From: Microbacterium faecale
GTDB lineage: Bacteria; Actinomycetota; Actinomycetes; Actinomycetales; Microbacteriaceae
Assembly: GCF_014640975.1 (NCBI RefSeq)
Contig: NZ_BMHO01000001.1
Coordinates: 258,166 to 322,165 of the forward strand
Reading direction: 5' to 3'
Length of the DNA: 64,000 nt
In this document: positions 25,574 through 33,751 of the stretch, one piece after another
How the letters are laid out: each line of letters begins with the position of its first letter
Numbering within the stretch: position 1 is the stretch's first letter
Made by a program: the position numbers and the translations under genes
Notes under the pieces: model-generated
Told to the model about the DNA's origin: nothing
Seen by the model: the letters and a program-made list of their open reading frames with translations, nothing else
Databases searched by the model: none

Positions 25574-26437
25574 CTACTTCAGCAACCGGGAGAGCCGCCG
25601 GTCGGCGAGAGTCTTGCCGCCTGTCTGGCAGGTCGGGCAGTACTCGAGCGAACGGTCTGCGAAGTACACGCTGCGCACGGTGTCGCCACAGATGGGACAC
25701 GTCTCGCCGGAACGTCCGTGCACGGCCATGCCCCGACGTTTCGCGTCCTTGAGATCGGCCGGTGGGCGACCCGACGCGGCCTTGACGGCGGCTCCGAGGG
25801 TCGTCCGCATCGCCTCGTACAGGCGATCGATCTCGGCCTCGCTCCTCTCGGCGGCCAGCGCGTAGGGCGACATGCGCGCCGCGTGCAGGATCTCGTCGGA
25901 GTATGCGTTGCCGATGCCGGCGATGATCGACTGGTCCCGCAGCAACCCCTTGATCTGCGTGCGACGCCCGGCGAGGATCCGCGCGAAGGCGTCGCGCGTG
26001 AAGGCGTCGTCGAGCGGGTCGGGCCCCAGTCGTGCGACTCCCGGAACGTCAGCCGGATCGCGAACGACGTACACGGCGAGTGACTTCTTGGTTCCCGCCT
26101 CGGTCAGGTCGAAACCGGATCCGTCGTCGAGCGCGACGCGCAGCGCGATCGGCGACCGGCCGGGCTTGATCACCGTCGCGGGGAGCTTCTCGTACCATCG
26201 GAGCCAGCCGGCCTTCGCCAGGTGGAAGACGAGGTGTAGCTCGGCTCCCGCCGCGATGACGGCGAACTTCCCACGTCGGGTCACGTCACTGATCTCGCGG
26301 TCGACGAGCGCGTCGAGCAGCGGGTCGTAGGTTTTCAGCGCCGAGATCGCCGCGACCTGCGCGCGACGCACGGTGCGGCCGGCCGCGCGCTCGCCGAGGA
26401 AGTCGACCAGACCCTGGACCTCCGGCATCTCCGGCAT
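25574..26437 (-). CDS. Fpg/Nei-family DNA glycosylase/AP lyase
   Basis: 287 residues. The start ATG at 26437 gives MPEMPEV, placing the catalytic Pro2 and Glu3 exactly as in Fpg/Nei enzymes; a longer upstream frame would bury them and is rejected. The helix-two-turn-helix segment is IKGLLRDQSIIAGIGNAYSD. The C-terminal zinc finger has the canonical C-x2-C-x16-C-x2-C spacing (CPIC then CPTC). It removes oxidised bases and nicks the strand. The sequence resembles the actinobacterial Fpg-like group often annotated as formamidopyrimidine-DNA glycosylase; 8-oxoG versus pyrimidine specificity is not decidable here. Confidence 0.9.
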   Translation of the reverse strand: MPEMPEVQGLVDFLGERAAGRTVRRAQVAAISALKTYDPLLDALVDREISDVTRRGKFAVIAAGAELHLVFHLAKAGWLRWYEKLPATVIKPGRSPIALRVALDDGSGFDLTEAGTKKSLAVYVVRDPADVPGVARLGPDPLDDAFTRDAFARILAGRRTQIKGLLRDQSIIAGIGNAYSDEILHAARMSPYALAAERSEAEIDRLYEAMRTTLGAAVKAASGRPPADLKDAKRRGMAVHGRSGETCPICGDTVRSVYFADRSLEYCPTCQTGGKTLADRRLSRLLK

Positions 26438-26475
26438 GGGGCCATCCTCCCCCATGTGGCGACCCTGCCGCCAGG

Positions 26476-26534
26476 TCCACATGTCTCCGACAAGTCCGGC
26501 GTGAATCGCAGCGGACTTGTCGGAGACATGTGGA
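26476..26534. repeat. Long perfect palindrome (23-bp arms, 13-base loop)
   Basis: Arms 26476-26498 and 26512-26534 are perfect reverse complements (left arm begins TCCACATGTCTCCGACAAG). The loop is 13 bases. It lies between the pabAB stop (26547) and the Fpg/Nei start, both on the minus strand. It may end the pabAB transcript, but there is no T-run and the arms are far longer than a normal terminator needs. Confidence 0.9.
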
Positions 26535-26546
26535 TTTAGGTGCGCA

Positions 26547-28652
26547 TCAGCTCGCAGCCGCCGGGTGGGAGCGGCCGAACGCCGCCAGCACCGCCGCGGT
26601 CTTCGCGAGCGTCTCGTCGAACTCGTCGTCCGGGTCGCTGTCGATCGTGATCGCACCACCCGTGCCGACCGTGACCTCGCCTCCCGCAACCACGGCGGTG
26701 CGGATCACGACCGACAGGTCGACGGATCCGCCGTAGGAGAAGAACCCGAGCACGCCCGCATACGCCCCGCGCGGCTCCGCCTCGAGCTCGTCGAGCATCT
26801 CGACCGTGCGACGCTTCGGAGCGCCCGTCATGGATCCGGGCGGAAAGAGCGCCTCGGCGGCCATCACGCCGCTCGTCAGCACGCGAGAGCGCACGGATGT
26901 CACGAGCTGGTGCACCGTCGCATAGCTCTCCACTGCCATGAGCGCCGGAACCTCGACGGATCCGGGCGCGCTGATGCGCCCGAGGTCGTTGCGCAACAGG
27001 TCCACGATCATGAGGTTCTCGGCGCGCGTCTTCGGATCCGCGGCGAGTGCCCGCGCGACGTCGGCGTCTCGTTTCGGATCCGCGTGGCGCCGCGCGGTGC
27101 CCTTGATGGGCTTCGTCTCGGCGCGACCGTCGGGGGCGACGGCGAGGTACCGCTCGGGCGAGCACGACAGAATCTCGCGACCCGGCAGCCGCAGGTACGC
27201 CGCGTAGGGCGCGGGGTTGGCGCGCCGCAGCGTGCGGTAGACATCGAGCGCGTCACCGTCGAACGGGAAGTGAACCCGGTAGGTGTAGCAGGCCTCATAG
27301 GAGTCGCCCGCCACAAGCCAGGTACGCACGTCGGCGAGATCGCGGCGGTACTGCGCGGGGGTAACGGAAGCGGCAGCGGGGCGCGTCTCCACCATGTGCG
27401 CCGTCACCGGATTCGCCCCGCTCGCGCGCCGGCCCATGCCGCGGATCCGCTCCCCGGTCTCGGCGATCCAGCGCCGTGCCTCGGATGCGTCGCCGTCGAG
27501 GCCACCCGCCACGACGTGGAGGGTGTTCTCGACGTGATCGATCACGAGGAACCGGCTGAGGTGCACGAGCTGCGCGTCGGGCTCCCCCGCGTCGCGCACG
27601 CGCCCGATCGCCTTCGTGCCGTAGCCGACGGATCCGACGTAGCCGCCGACGAAGGGCAGGCCGGGGGCCGGATCCACGGCATGCGCGCCGATGCGCACGT
27701 CGAGTTCGCGCCACAGGTCGTCGCCCACCGGCTCGCCGTCGATCGTGACCTGCGTGTCGGTCGCGCGGTAGGTGAGCACATGGTCGCGCGGGGCGTCGGG
27801 CGCGCCCAGGATGGAGTAGCGGCCCATGTCGTACGCCTGCTGCGCGCTGTCGAGCCACACCGCCGTAGGGGCATCGCCGTAGAGCTCCGCGAACAGCGAC
27901 TCGGCGTCGACCTCGAGTGGGGTTTGCTCCGACCACACGCGCCAGGTCTCCCCGGCTGACGCCACGAAACTCGGAGATCTCACGTATTTCGGATCGTCTG
28001 CGGGGATCGGCCCGCGTTTCGTGAGATCTCCGAGTTTCGTGGCGTCGATACCGGCCCGGTCGCCCTTCGCGCTGCCGAGCGCGAGGAAGTTCTCGATGAG
28101 GCGCCGGCCGTGGGCGGATCCGATCGACTCGGGGTGGAACTGCACGCCGCACCAGCCGCGGTCGGCCGCTTCGCCCGCCATCGGGGATCCGTCGCTCGCT
28201 CGCGCGGTGACGCGAAACGGCGCGGGCTCGGCGACGACCAGCGAGTGGTAGCGCACGGCCTCGAACTGCGCGGGCACACCGTCGAAGAGCGCGGATCCGT
28301 CGTGGGTGATCGTCTCGATGACGCCGTGCGCGGGGCGGTCGGCGGGGTCGACGCGACCGGCGAGCGCGACGGCCATCTCCTGGAACCCGAAGCACACGCC
28401 CAGCACGGGCACGGTCGCGCGCCGCAGGATCTCCAGTCCCCGCCCGGCGTCAGAGGCGCGGTGCGGGGTCCCCGGGCCCGGGCCGAGCACGATGTGCGTG
28501 TAGCGGTCGAGCGCGCCGAGGTCGACGGCGTCGCTCTGCACGAGGTGCGGGCGCGCGCCCGTCGCCTGCCACAGCAGCTGTTCGATGCTGCCCGTGTACG
28601 AATCGTGGTTGTCGACCAGGAGCACGCGCGCGGGGGAGGTTCGCGGCGTCAT
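26547..28652 (-). CDS. pabB: Fused aminodeoxychorismate synthase (glutamine amidotransferase + synthase)
   Basis: 701 residues. The N-terminal class I glutamine amidotransferase (about 1-195) has LVDNHDSYTGS, GPGPGTP, the nucleophile in GVCFGFQ and the His-Glu pair FHPESIG. The C-terminal chorismate-binding domain (about 240-690) has CSPERYL, KPIKGTARR, ENLMIVDLLRNDLG and PPGSMTGAPKRRT. KPIKGT favours aminodeoxychorismate synthase over anthranilate synthase. It makes 4-amino-4-deoxychorismate for folate. The adjacent divergent lyase gene completes pABA formation. A 27-bp-arm palindrome (27958-28046) lies in the inter-domain linker and is translated. Confidence 0.92.
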   Translation of the reverse strand: MTPRTSPARVLLVDNHDSYTGSIEQLLWQATGARPHLVQSDAVDLGALDRYTHIVLGPGPGTPHRASDAGRGLEILRRATVPVLGVCFGFQEMAVALAGRVDPADRPAHGVIETITHDGSALFDGVPAQFEAVRYHSLVVAEPAPFRVTARASDGSPMAGEAADRGWCGVQFHPESIGSAHGRRLIENFLALGSAKGDRAGIDATKLGDLTKRGPIPADDPKYVRSPSFVASAGETWRVWSEQTPLEVDAESLFAELYGDAPTAVWLDSAQQAYDMGRYSILGAPDAPRDHVLTYRATDTQVTIDGEPVGDDLWRELDVRIGAHAVDPAPGLPFVGGYVGSVGYGTKAIGRVRDAGEPDAQLVHLSRFLVIDHVENTLHVVAGGLDGDASEARRWIAETGERIRGMGRRASGANPVTAHMVETRPAAASVTPAQYRRDLADVRTWLVAGDSYEACYTYRVHFPFDGDALDVYRTLRRANPAPYAAYLRLPGREILSCSPERYLAVAPDGRAETKPIKGTARRHADPKRDADVARALAADPKTRAENLMIVDLLRNDLGRISAPGSVEVPALMAVESYATVHQLVTSVRSRVLTSGVMAAEALFPPGSMTGAPKRRTVEMLDELEAEPRGAYAGVLGFFSYGGSVDLSVVIRTAVVAGGEVTVGTGGAITIDSDPDDEFDETLAKTAAVLAAFGRSHPAAAS
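27958..28046. repeat. Long perfect palindrome (27-bp arms) inside the pabB coding sequence
   Basis: Arms 27958-27984 and 28020-28046 are perfect reverse complements (left arm begins GACGCCACGAAACTCGGAG); the loop is 35 bases. The frame stays open across it, adding about 30 linker residues between the amidotransferase and synthase domains. Its design (long perfect arms, short loop) matches the elements at 26476 and 50477, and its arm shares a TCTCC/GAGTTT-like core with the latter. Confidence 0.92.
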
Positions 28653-28764
28653 CTACCCATTCTCCCAACACGAGGCGGTCGATTCTGCCCCGTGTCGTCG
28701 CAACACACCGACATCCGCCGCGATGTCCGCGGGTTCGACGGCGTCGTGCGGTGAGAATGAAGGT

Positions 28765-29529
28765 ATGGAGCAGCTCGACGGCACACCCGCCACCGCCGCG
28801 GATCTGCGCGCGCTCGCATTCGCCGGCCTCGGCCACTTCACGACGATGCGCGTGGAGTCAGGCTGTGTCCGCGGCCTCGGCCTGCACCTCGCCCGGCTCG
28901 TCCACGACAGCCGCGCGCTGTTCGACGCCGAACTCGATCTCGACGCCGTACGTGCGCGGATCCGCCTCGCGATCGCTGATGAGCCCGCGATCGTGCTCGT
29001 GCGGGTGACGGTCTTCGACCCCGCGCTCACGCTCGAGCGTCCGGGCGCCGATGCCGCGCCGCGGATCCTCGTCTCGCCACGGCCGGCGTCGACGGGAGCG
29101 GTCGCTCCCCTCCGGCTGCGCTCCACGCGGTTCGGTCGCGAGACCCCCGAGATCAAGCACACCGGGCTGTTCGGCTCGCTCTACCAGCGCCGGCTCGCCC
29201 AGCGCGCAGGGTTCGACGACGCCGTGTTTATCGACGACGCCGGGCAGCTCTCGGAAGGGCCGACGTGGAACATCGGATTTATCCGCGGTGACGCCGTCGT
29301 GTGGGCCGATGGCGACGCGTTGCCCGGCATCACACGCGCGCTGGTCGGTGGCACCTCGGAACCCGTGTCGCTCGCACACCTGCCCCAGCTGGACGCGGCG
29401 TTCGCGACGAGCTCGGGGGTCGGGATCCGACCGATCGCTTCGATCGACGGTCACACCTGGGAAACTGACCATCCCGTGTTCGACCAGCTCCGTGCGGCGT
29501 ACGCTGCCGTTCCCCTCGAGCGCCTCTGA
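28765..29529 (+). CDS. pabC: Aminodeoxychorismate lyase (class IV PLP aminotransferase fold)
   Basis: 254 residues. It has the fold-type IV pattern: FAGLGHFTTMRVE near the start, the PLP lysine in EIKHTGLFGSLYQR, and the DDAGQLSEGPTWNIGF motif. It converts aminodeoxychorismate to 4-aminobenzoate and pyruvate, finishing the step begun by the divergent pabB fusion. The ATG at 28765 fits the domain start; the ribosome site (AAGG) is unusually close. A related branched-chain or D-amino-acid transaminase is possible, but the pairing with pabB favours PabC. Confidence 0.83.
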   Translation: MEQLDGTPATAADLRALAFAGLGHFTTMRVESGCVRGLGLHLARLVHDSRALFDAELDLDAVRARIRLAIADEPAIVLVRVTVFDPALTLERPGADAAPRILVSPRPASTGAVAPLRLRSTRFGRETPEIKHTGLFGSLYQRRLAQRAGFDDAVFIDDAGQLSEGPTWNIGFIRGDAVVWADGDALPGITRALVGGTSEPVSLAHLPQLDAAFATSSGVGIRPIASIDGHTWETDHPVFDQLRAAYAAVPLERL

Positions 29530-29530
29530 G

Positions 29531-29610
29531 TCGGCTCCCGCGGCCGCACCGGAAGGCGGCGACGTGACCTTCACGCACCCGACCGAAGACCTCGAGATGA
29601 CGTTCGAGGC
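29531..29610 (+). pseudogene. Siderophore-binding protein gene, N-terminal fragment left of the transposon
   Basis: An open stretch in one frame directly after the pabC stop reads like the start of a mature siderophore-binding lipoprotein (GGDVTFTHPTEDLEMTFEA). It has no start codon, signal peptide or lipobox; these were lost at or near 29530. It is cut at 29610 by the transposon. Joining 29610 to 33783 (one GAGGC copy removed) continues the frame as FEA-QPETIIMDCY, so the transposon hit this gene. Confidence 0.72.
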
Positions 29611-29636
29611 TGTCCGATGACACGGCATCTGTAGTT
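29611..29636 (+). repeat. Left terminal inverted repeat
   Basis: 26 bp beginning TGTCCGATGACACGG and ending CTGTAGTT, directly after the GAGGC target duplication. It differs from the right repeat only at position 13. A further partial copy (CTGTAGTTTTG) lies at about 29730, as expected for a row of transposase-binding sites. Confidence 0.92.
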
Positions 29637-29709
29637 CTTGTCATCGATGTTGTGGAGGCGATCCGCGGGATCTCCGCTTTCGAGCGCCGGTCCAAGAGCG
29701 CCAGTGGCC

Positions 29710-30510
29710 CTATTCGCCTGTCAACGGAACTGTAGTTTTGAGGAGCCGGTCGAGCACCTGAGCGACGCCCTCATCGGCACACGAGGGCGCACCGTGCTGC
29801 GCGACCATCTGGACGGACTCGTGCGCGTTCGCCACTGCATAGCTTGTCCCGGCCCACATGATCATCGGGATGTCGTTGGGCATGTCGCCGAAGGCGATGA
29901 CATCGTCTGATCTGACATCGAGGCTTTCGCACAGGCTCTGGAGAGCGCTCGCCTTGGTGATACCGGCGGCGCTGATCTCCACCAGTCCGGAAACAGACCA
30001 GGTGACCGTCGCGGCGTCTCCGACGATCGCAGCAATCTGATCGTGGAGCAGATCGGCGTCTACGTCTGGATGCCTCACGAGAAGCTTGACCGCGGGGTCT
30101 GTCCAGATCTTCTCGAGCGGGCCGCGCGGTGCGCCGGGCGCGGGATACGGCTCGACGTACTCAGGGTCGAGGCGGATGCCATCGGTGCACTCGATCGCGA
30201 ACCGGGCGCCAGGGAGCGCTCCGGTGATCGCATCACAGACTTCCAACCCCACGTCCGAGCCGATGCCGACCAGCGACACGATCCGGCGCTCGTGTGCGTC
30301 GTACGTGATTGCGCCGTTGGAGACGATGGCTATGCCGTGATTGCCGACGTGAGGCCAGAAGGCATCCATCCAGCGGAGCGGCCGTGCTGTGACGAAGACG
30401 ACTGGCACTCCTGCGGTGTCCAGCCGGCGCAGCACACTCGCGGTGAACGGCGGCAACGCGACAGTGTCGTTCGGCACGAGTGTGCCGTCGAGATCCGTTG
30501 CGATCAGCAT
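29710..30510 (-). CDS. HAD-superfamily (Cof-type) phosphatase, transposon cargo
   Basis: 266 residues. The HAD motifs are visible: motif I DLDGTLVPND with the nucleophile Asp, motif II VFVTARP, the Lys in PAVKLLV, and motif IV AFGDMPNDIPMI. The large C2B cap is that of Cof/sugar-phosphate phosphatases. The ATG at 30510 is chosen because it starts directly on motif I and overlaps the NUDIX stop by seven bases; a longer frame exists but lies inside the NUDIX gene. The substrate is unknown. Confidence 0.85.
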   Translation of the reverse strand: MLIATDLDGTLVPNDTVALPPFTASVLRRLDTAGVPVVFVTARPLRWMDAFWPHVGNHGIAIVSNGAITYDAHERRIVSLVGIGSDVGLEVCDAITGALPGARFAIECTDGIRLDPEYVEPYPAPGAPRGPLEKIWTDPAVKLLVRHPDVDADLLHDQIAAIVGDAATVTWSVSGLVEISAAGITKASALQSLCESLDVRSDDVIAFGDMPNDIPMIMWAGTSYAVANAHESVQMVAQHGAPSCADEGVAQVLDRLLKTTVPLTGE

Positions 30511-30983
30511 CCGACTTCCGCGGCCATGTCTTCCCGCCTCGGAGCGTCGGCGATCACCCTGTCGATCCACGTTCGCCTGGGCAAAGTCCCGATCTGCGAT
30601 CTTTCGAACCATCCGAGCTCCAGGAGCTCCTCCATGTCTGGCTCCGCATCGCTCAGGAGCTCACATTCGTACGCGGTCGTGATGTAGCCGACGCGATCAC
30701 CGTTGGGGTACTCGACCATCATCGGCTCACCGCCGTAGACGCCCACGATTCCCGTCGCGCGAATCTTCGCCCCGGTCTCCTCCATCACCTCTCGGAGCAC
30801 AGCCTCTCCCGGTTCCTCCCCCGGCTCGACCGCTCCACCGATCAGGCTCCACAGTCCAGAGTGCTCATGGCGGGCGAGCAGGAACCTCTCTCCCTCGCGA
30901 ATGACGGCGGTCACCCCCGGCAAAAGCAGGAGATCCTGCCCGATGCGGCTGCGGATCGACTCGACGTACTCGGACCGGGGCAT
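30504..30983 (-). CDS. NUDIX hydrolase, transposon cargo
   Basis: 159 residues. The NUDIX box is complete: GGAVEPGEEP followed by EAVLREVMEETGAKI, with the metal-binding glutamates in REVMEE. The N-terminus ALTAV-type strand and C-terminal EELLELGWFE fit the MutT/ADP-ribose pyrophosphatase-like range. It overlaps and probably drives translation of the HAD phosphatase. A paired nucleotide or sugar-nucleotide degradation role is possible but unproven. Confidence 0.87.
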   Translation of the reverse strand: MPRSEYVESIRSRIGQDLLLLPGVTAVIREGERFLLARHEHSGLWSLIGGAVEPGEEPGEAVLREVMEETGAKIRATGIVGVYGGEPMMVEYPNGDRVGYITTAYECELLSDAEPDMEELLELGWFERSQIGTLPRRTWIDRVIADAPRREDMAAEVGC

Positions 30984-31034
30984 GCCGGTCAGTCTATTGA
31001 GGGCCGGCGCTCAGTCACGTCTACGATTCCCTTC

Positions 31035-31724
31035 ATGGACTACGTCGAGCTGACTGAGCGCTTCATCGAGGAGAGGTTTCCCGGTGCCGAGGTTGCTGTG
31101 ATCGGCGGGAGTACAGCCCGAGGCACTCGCACCAAGACGAGCGACATCGACCTGCTTCTGATCGGCGATGAGGTCTTCGCCGACGGCGCGTCCAGCCTCG
31201 CGGGCGCATGGGAGTACGACAGCGAGGTCTTCGAGGTGTTCGCTTACACCTACGACGCCTACACGAAGTGGGCGCGCGGCGGGATCGCGCAGTACCGTCC
31301 TGTGATCGTCGACTTGCTCCTCGACGGGCAGGAAGTGCGCGGTGGCGACGCCCTTACTCGACTCCGTGAGGAATGGGGCGCGAAGCTCGCCGAAGGTCCG
31401 CCGATAACCGACCATGAACTCGCGATGCGACGCTACGCGATCACGGACCTGATTGACGATCTTCGCGACGCAACCGATCCACTGGAGCAGAACGTCGTCG
31501 CGTGGGATCTTTTTGAGAAAGTCGCGGACCTGATGCTGCTCACCGACAAACACTGGATCGGCACGGGAAAGTACCTGGCGCGACGACTCCGGGAACTGAG
31601 CGTGAGCCGTACAGAACACCTCACGTCTCCCCTGCTGCAGGGAGATCTCATCACATTCGCGGACCGTGCTGAGCAGGAACTGATGCGCGCTGGCGGGCGA
31701 GTCCACGCAGGCTTCGTTCGCTGA
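31035..31724 (+). CDS. Nucleotidyltransferase-domain protein, transposon cargo
   Basis: 229 residues. The pol-beta-like motif GGSTARGTRTKTSDIDLLL (G-S-x10-D-x-D) and a second Asp in VIVDLLLDG give the three metal-binding acids. A helical C-terminal half follows. This layout is shared by aminoglycoside/lincosamide nucleotidyltransferases and by MNT-type enzymes. The ATG at 31035 begins the conserved N-terminal helix. It is divergent from the NUDIX-HAD pair across 51 bp and ends two bases from the tniQ stop. Antibiotic resistance or nucleotidylation of a cell target are both open. Confidence 0.78.
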   Translation: MDYVELTERFIEERFPGAEVAVIGGSTARGTRTKTSDIDLLLIGDEVFADGASSLAGAWEYDSEVFEVFAYTYDAYTKWARGGIAQYRPVIVDLLLDGQEVRGGDALTRLREEWGAKLAEGPPITDHELAMRRYAITDLIDDLRDATDPLEQNVVAWDLFEKVADLMLLTDKHWIGTGKYLARRLRELSVSRTEHLTSPLLQGDLITFADRAEQELMRAGGRVHAGFVR

Positions 31725-31726
31725 GG

Positions 31727-32797
31727 CTATGCATCGACCATCACAAGATCCGGCAACGGCCGGTGACGATCGAGCACGCGACTCCGCGGGACAGCGAGCC
31801 CAGGCTGATACGGCAGGATCTGGATCCGTACAGTGCTGAGGTGGCGAAGCAGACAGCTGCGGTGCCGCTGCGAAGAGGCGACGAGCGCCTTCTCGAGGGT
31901 CGCCGGGCGCTTGTTGTGCGCGTTCTGACGCATCCCGAACGCCGTTTCGACAGCGGCCTTTCCGCGAGTGACGATCTTCTCGGCGACGTCGTGCAGTCGC
32001 GCTGTTGTGGAGCCGCGCATGACCGTGATGACCGCTGCTTCGAGCGCCCATACTTGCTCGGCGAGACTGAATCGCGGACTGAGCAGGTAGCTCGCGAACG
32101 ACAGATCGGTCAGCACGGTGGCCAAGCGGACGACCTCGGGATATGCCGCGAGGAGGACAGCATCGGCGTCGAGCGTTCCCACCTCGAGCGCGGACATTCG
32201 GTCCTCGATCCGGGCATCTGGGCGCTCATCGGTCATCCAGCAGCGGATGAGCGTGGCAGCGAGTTGGAGCTCGCCGGTCGCAAGCCCGACGCCTCGCTTC
32301 CAGAGCGTGCCCGAGAGGCAGCGCTCGGCGTGCGCGTACTCGGGAAAGCTCGCGAGGTCGACGTCGGCGGCGTCGAGGTGCCATCGGCGGTGGCGGTTGC
32401 AGACAGCGCCACCTCTGCTGCGCACGGAGGTCTGGTCGCCGTCGGCGCAGCGTCGGCACGCAGATCGTGGAGCCTGCGTGTAGCCGCATCGTTTGCAGAG
32501 CGCGGGTTGCCAGCCGTAATGCTGGCAGCGGACGTACATGGCGTTTCGGCGCGCGTCGGCGTCGAAGTGGCCGGGGGCGAGAGCACCGAGTCGTTCGGTC
32601 CACGCGGCTGCGCGCTCGAGGTTCGGACGTGAGGGTGAAAGCCCAGCGAGATCGGTGACATGGAGCCGGAGATCACGCGGCGTGAGCGAGTTCGCGGTCG
32701 CGAGCCTTCCGAGAAATCCGGTCACCGTCTCCGCCGCAAGCGGCCGCACACGCAGCGGCAGTGCTCGCACATCCGCAGGCGGTATCGGACCTCTCAT
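31727..32797 (-). CDS. tniQ: TniQ/TnsD-like target-selection protein
   Basis: 356 residues. The N-terminal TniQ domain starts LPLRVRPLAAETVTGFLGRL. A zinc-finger set follows: CKRCGYTQAPRSACRRC, then C-x-RH near residue 140. The C-terminal half is helical. TniQ/TnsD proteins bind the target site and recruit the AAA ATPase. The gene overlaps tniB by four bases (ATGA). Its presence without an adjacent transposase is the odd point of this element. Confidence 0.85.
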   Translation of the reverse strand: MRGPIPPADVRALPLRVRPLAAETVTGFLGRLATANSLTPRDLRLHVTDLAGLSPSRPNLERAAAWTERLGALAPGHFDADARRNAMYVRCQHYGWQPALCKRCGYTQAPRSACRRCADGDQTSVRSRGGAVCNRHRRWHLDAADVDLASFPEYAHAERCLSGTLWKRGVGLATGELQLAATLIRCWMTDERPDARIEDRMSALEVGTLDADAVLLAAYPEVVRLATVLTDLSFASYLLSPRFSLAEQVWALEAAVITVMRGSTTARLHDVAEKIVTRGKAAVETAFGMRQNAHNKRPATLEKALVASSQRHRSCLLRHLSTVRIQILPYQPGLAVPRSRVLDRHRPLPDLVMVDA

Positions 32798-33648
32798 GTC
32801 GTGGCGGATGCCGTCCCGGACACGGGTGCAGGAACCGTGCCGAACACGCTGTCAAGATCGAGCCGTTCGCCTCCGCTGTCGATCGCGTCGATCGCGAGCA
32901 TCTGCAGCATCCCGGTGAGGTCGCCGATAACGCCGCCGGTCGCGGTATGGAGGTGGCTCGCGTGGCGGAGGATCGCCGCGGGCTGCTGGTCGATGAGCCC
33001 CAGGGAGCTCTCGACCGCGACCAGTAGATCAGCCCACGCCGCCTTGCCCTTACCGGTGTTCTCAAACGTGTGCAGGTGCATGATTTGGAACCTGCTGCTG
33101 ATCTGGCGTCCGCGGGTGCCGTCGAGCAGGCCGCTGGCTTCGACGTCTACGCCGGCGTAGACGAACGTGCCCGGGCACTTTTCGGACAGTTGCTTGAGCG
33201 TGTCGGAGGCTTCGCCCATCTGCTTGTACTTCTGGTTGAGGTTGTGGATCTCGTCCACGATGATCAGCTCGGTTCCGCATGCGGAGATCACGCTCGCGAC
33301 GGTGTTCATCAGCTCGCCGGTGTTGTAATGCGGGCGGATCGGGAGACCGAGGAAGTGCGCGAACTCGCCGAGCATCAGCTTCGGCGTGCACGACGGGGGC
33401 ACACTCACGTAGATCACTGGCACGGAGTTCGCACCACCGGCCCGGCCGATGTCGCGGCGGCGTCGCTCGAAGCGGCGGGCGATGTGTGAGACCGTCGTGG
33501 TCTTGCCGATGTTCGGTTCGCCCGACACGATGACGCCGAGTTTGCCGTGCGACTTGTACTGGTTCAGCATCAGCCGCCGGAGGATCTCGGTCTCGATCGC
33601 CGCGGAGCACCGGGCCGTTATGCGCGCGGCCGACGATGGGCCAGCCAT
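32794..33648 (-). CDS. tniB: TniB/TnsC-like transposition AAA ATPase
   Basis: 284 residues. Walker A is SGEPNIGKTTTVS (about 43-55), Walker B LIIVDEIHNLNQKYK, and the sensor region GTFVYAGVDV. This matches TniB/TnsC regulators that bridge target selector and transposase. The start at 33648 is the first good ATG; the N-terminus is somewhat short for the family and the frame stays open upstream, so a non-ATG start or truncation is possible. In Tn5053-type elements tniA lies upstream of tniB; here only repeats and the element end are found there. Confidence 0.87.
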   Translation of the reverse strand: MAGPSSAARITARCSAAIETEILRRLMLNQYKSHGKLGVIVSGEPNIGKTTTVSHIARRFERRRRDIGRAGGANSVPVIYVSVPPSCTPKLMLGEFAHFLGLPIRPHYNTGELMNTVASVISACGTELIIVDEIHNLNQKYKQMGEASDTLKQLSEKCPGTFVYAGVDVEASGLLDGTRGRQISSRFQIMHLHTFENTGKGKAAWADLLVAVESSLGLIDQQPAAILRHASHLHTATGGVIGDLTGMLQMLAIDAIDSGGERLDLDSVFGTVPAPVSGTASATT

Positions 33649-33751
33649 CGCGGAGGTCGTGCTCGATCTACGACCGGCCTGACGCCCAGAACCACAGATC
33701 GGTTGGCGAAAACTACAGGTCGTCTGTCACGACCACAGAATCGATGGCAGA

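Noticed and set aside
26476..26534. Calling the long palindromes ordinary terminators
   Set aside because: They lack T-runs, their arms are 23-27 bp and perfect, and one of the set lies inside a coding sequence, so they are listed as repeats; a terminator role for the intergenic copies remains possible.
30504..31724. A toxin-antitoxin pair made of the nucleotidyltransferase and a neighbour (MNT/HEPN type)
   Set aside because: No HEPN-domain partner is adjacent; the neighbours are a NUDIX hydrolase and tniQ.
33649..33751. A short transposase or resolvase gene to the right of tniB
   Set aside because: The stretch is only about 100 bp and consists of repeated end-type motifs; no catalytic domain could fit.
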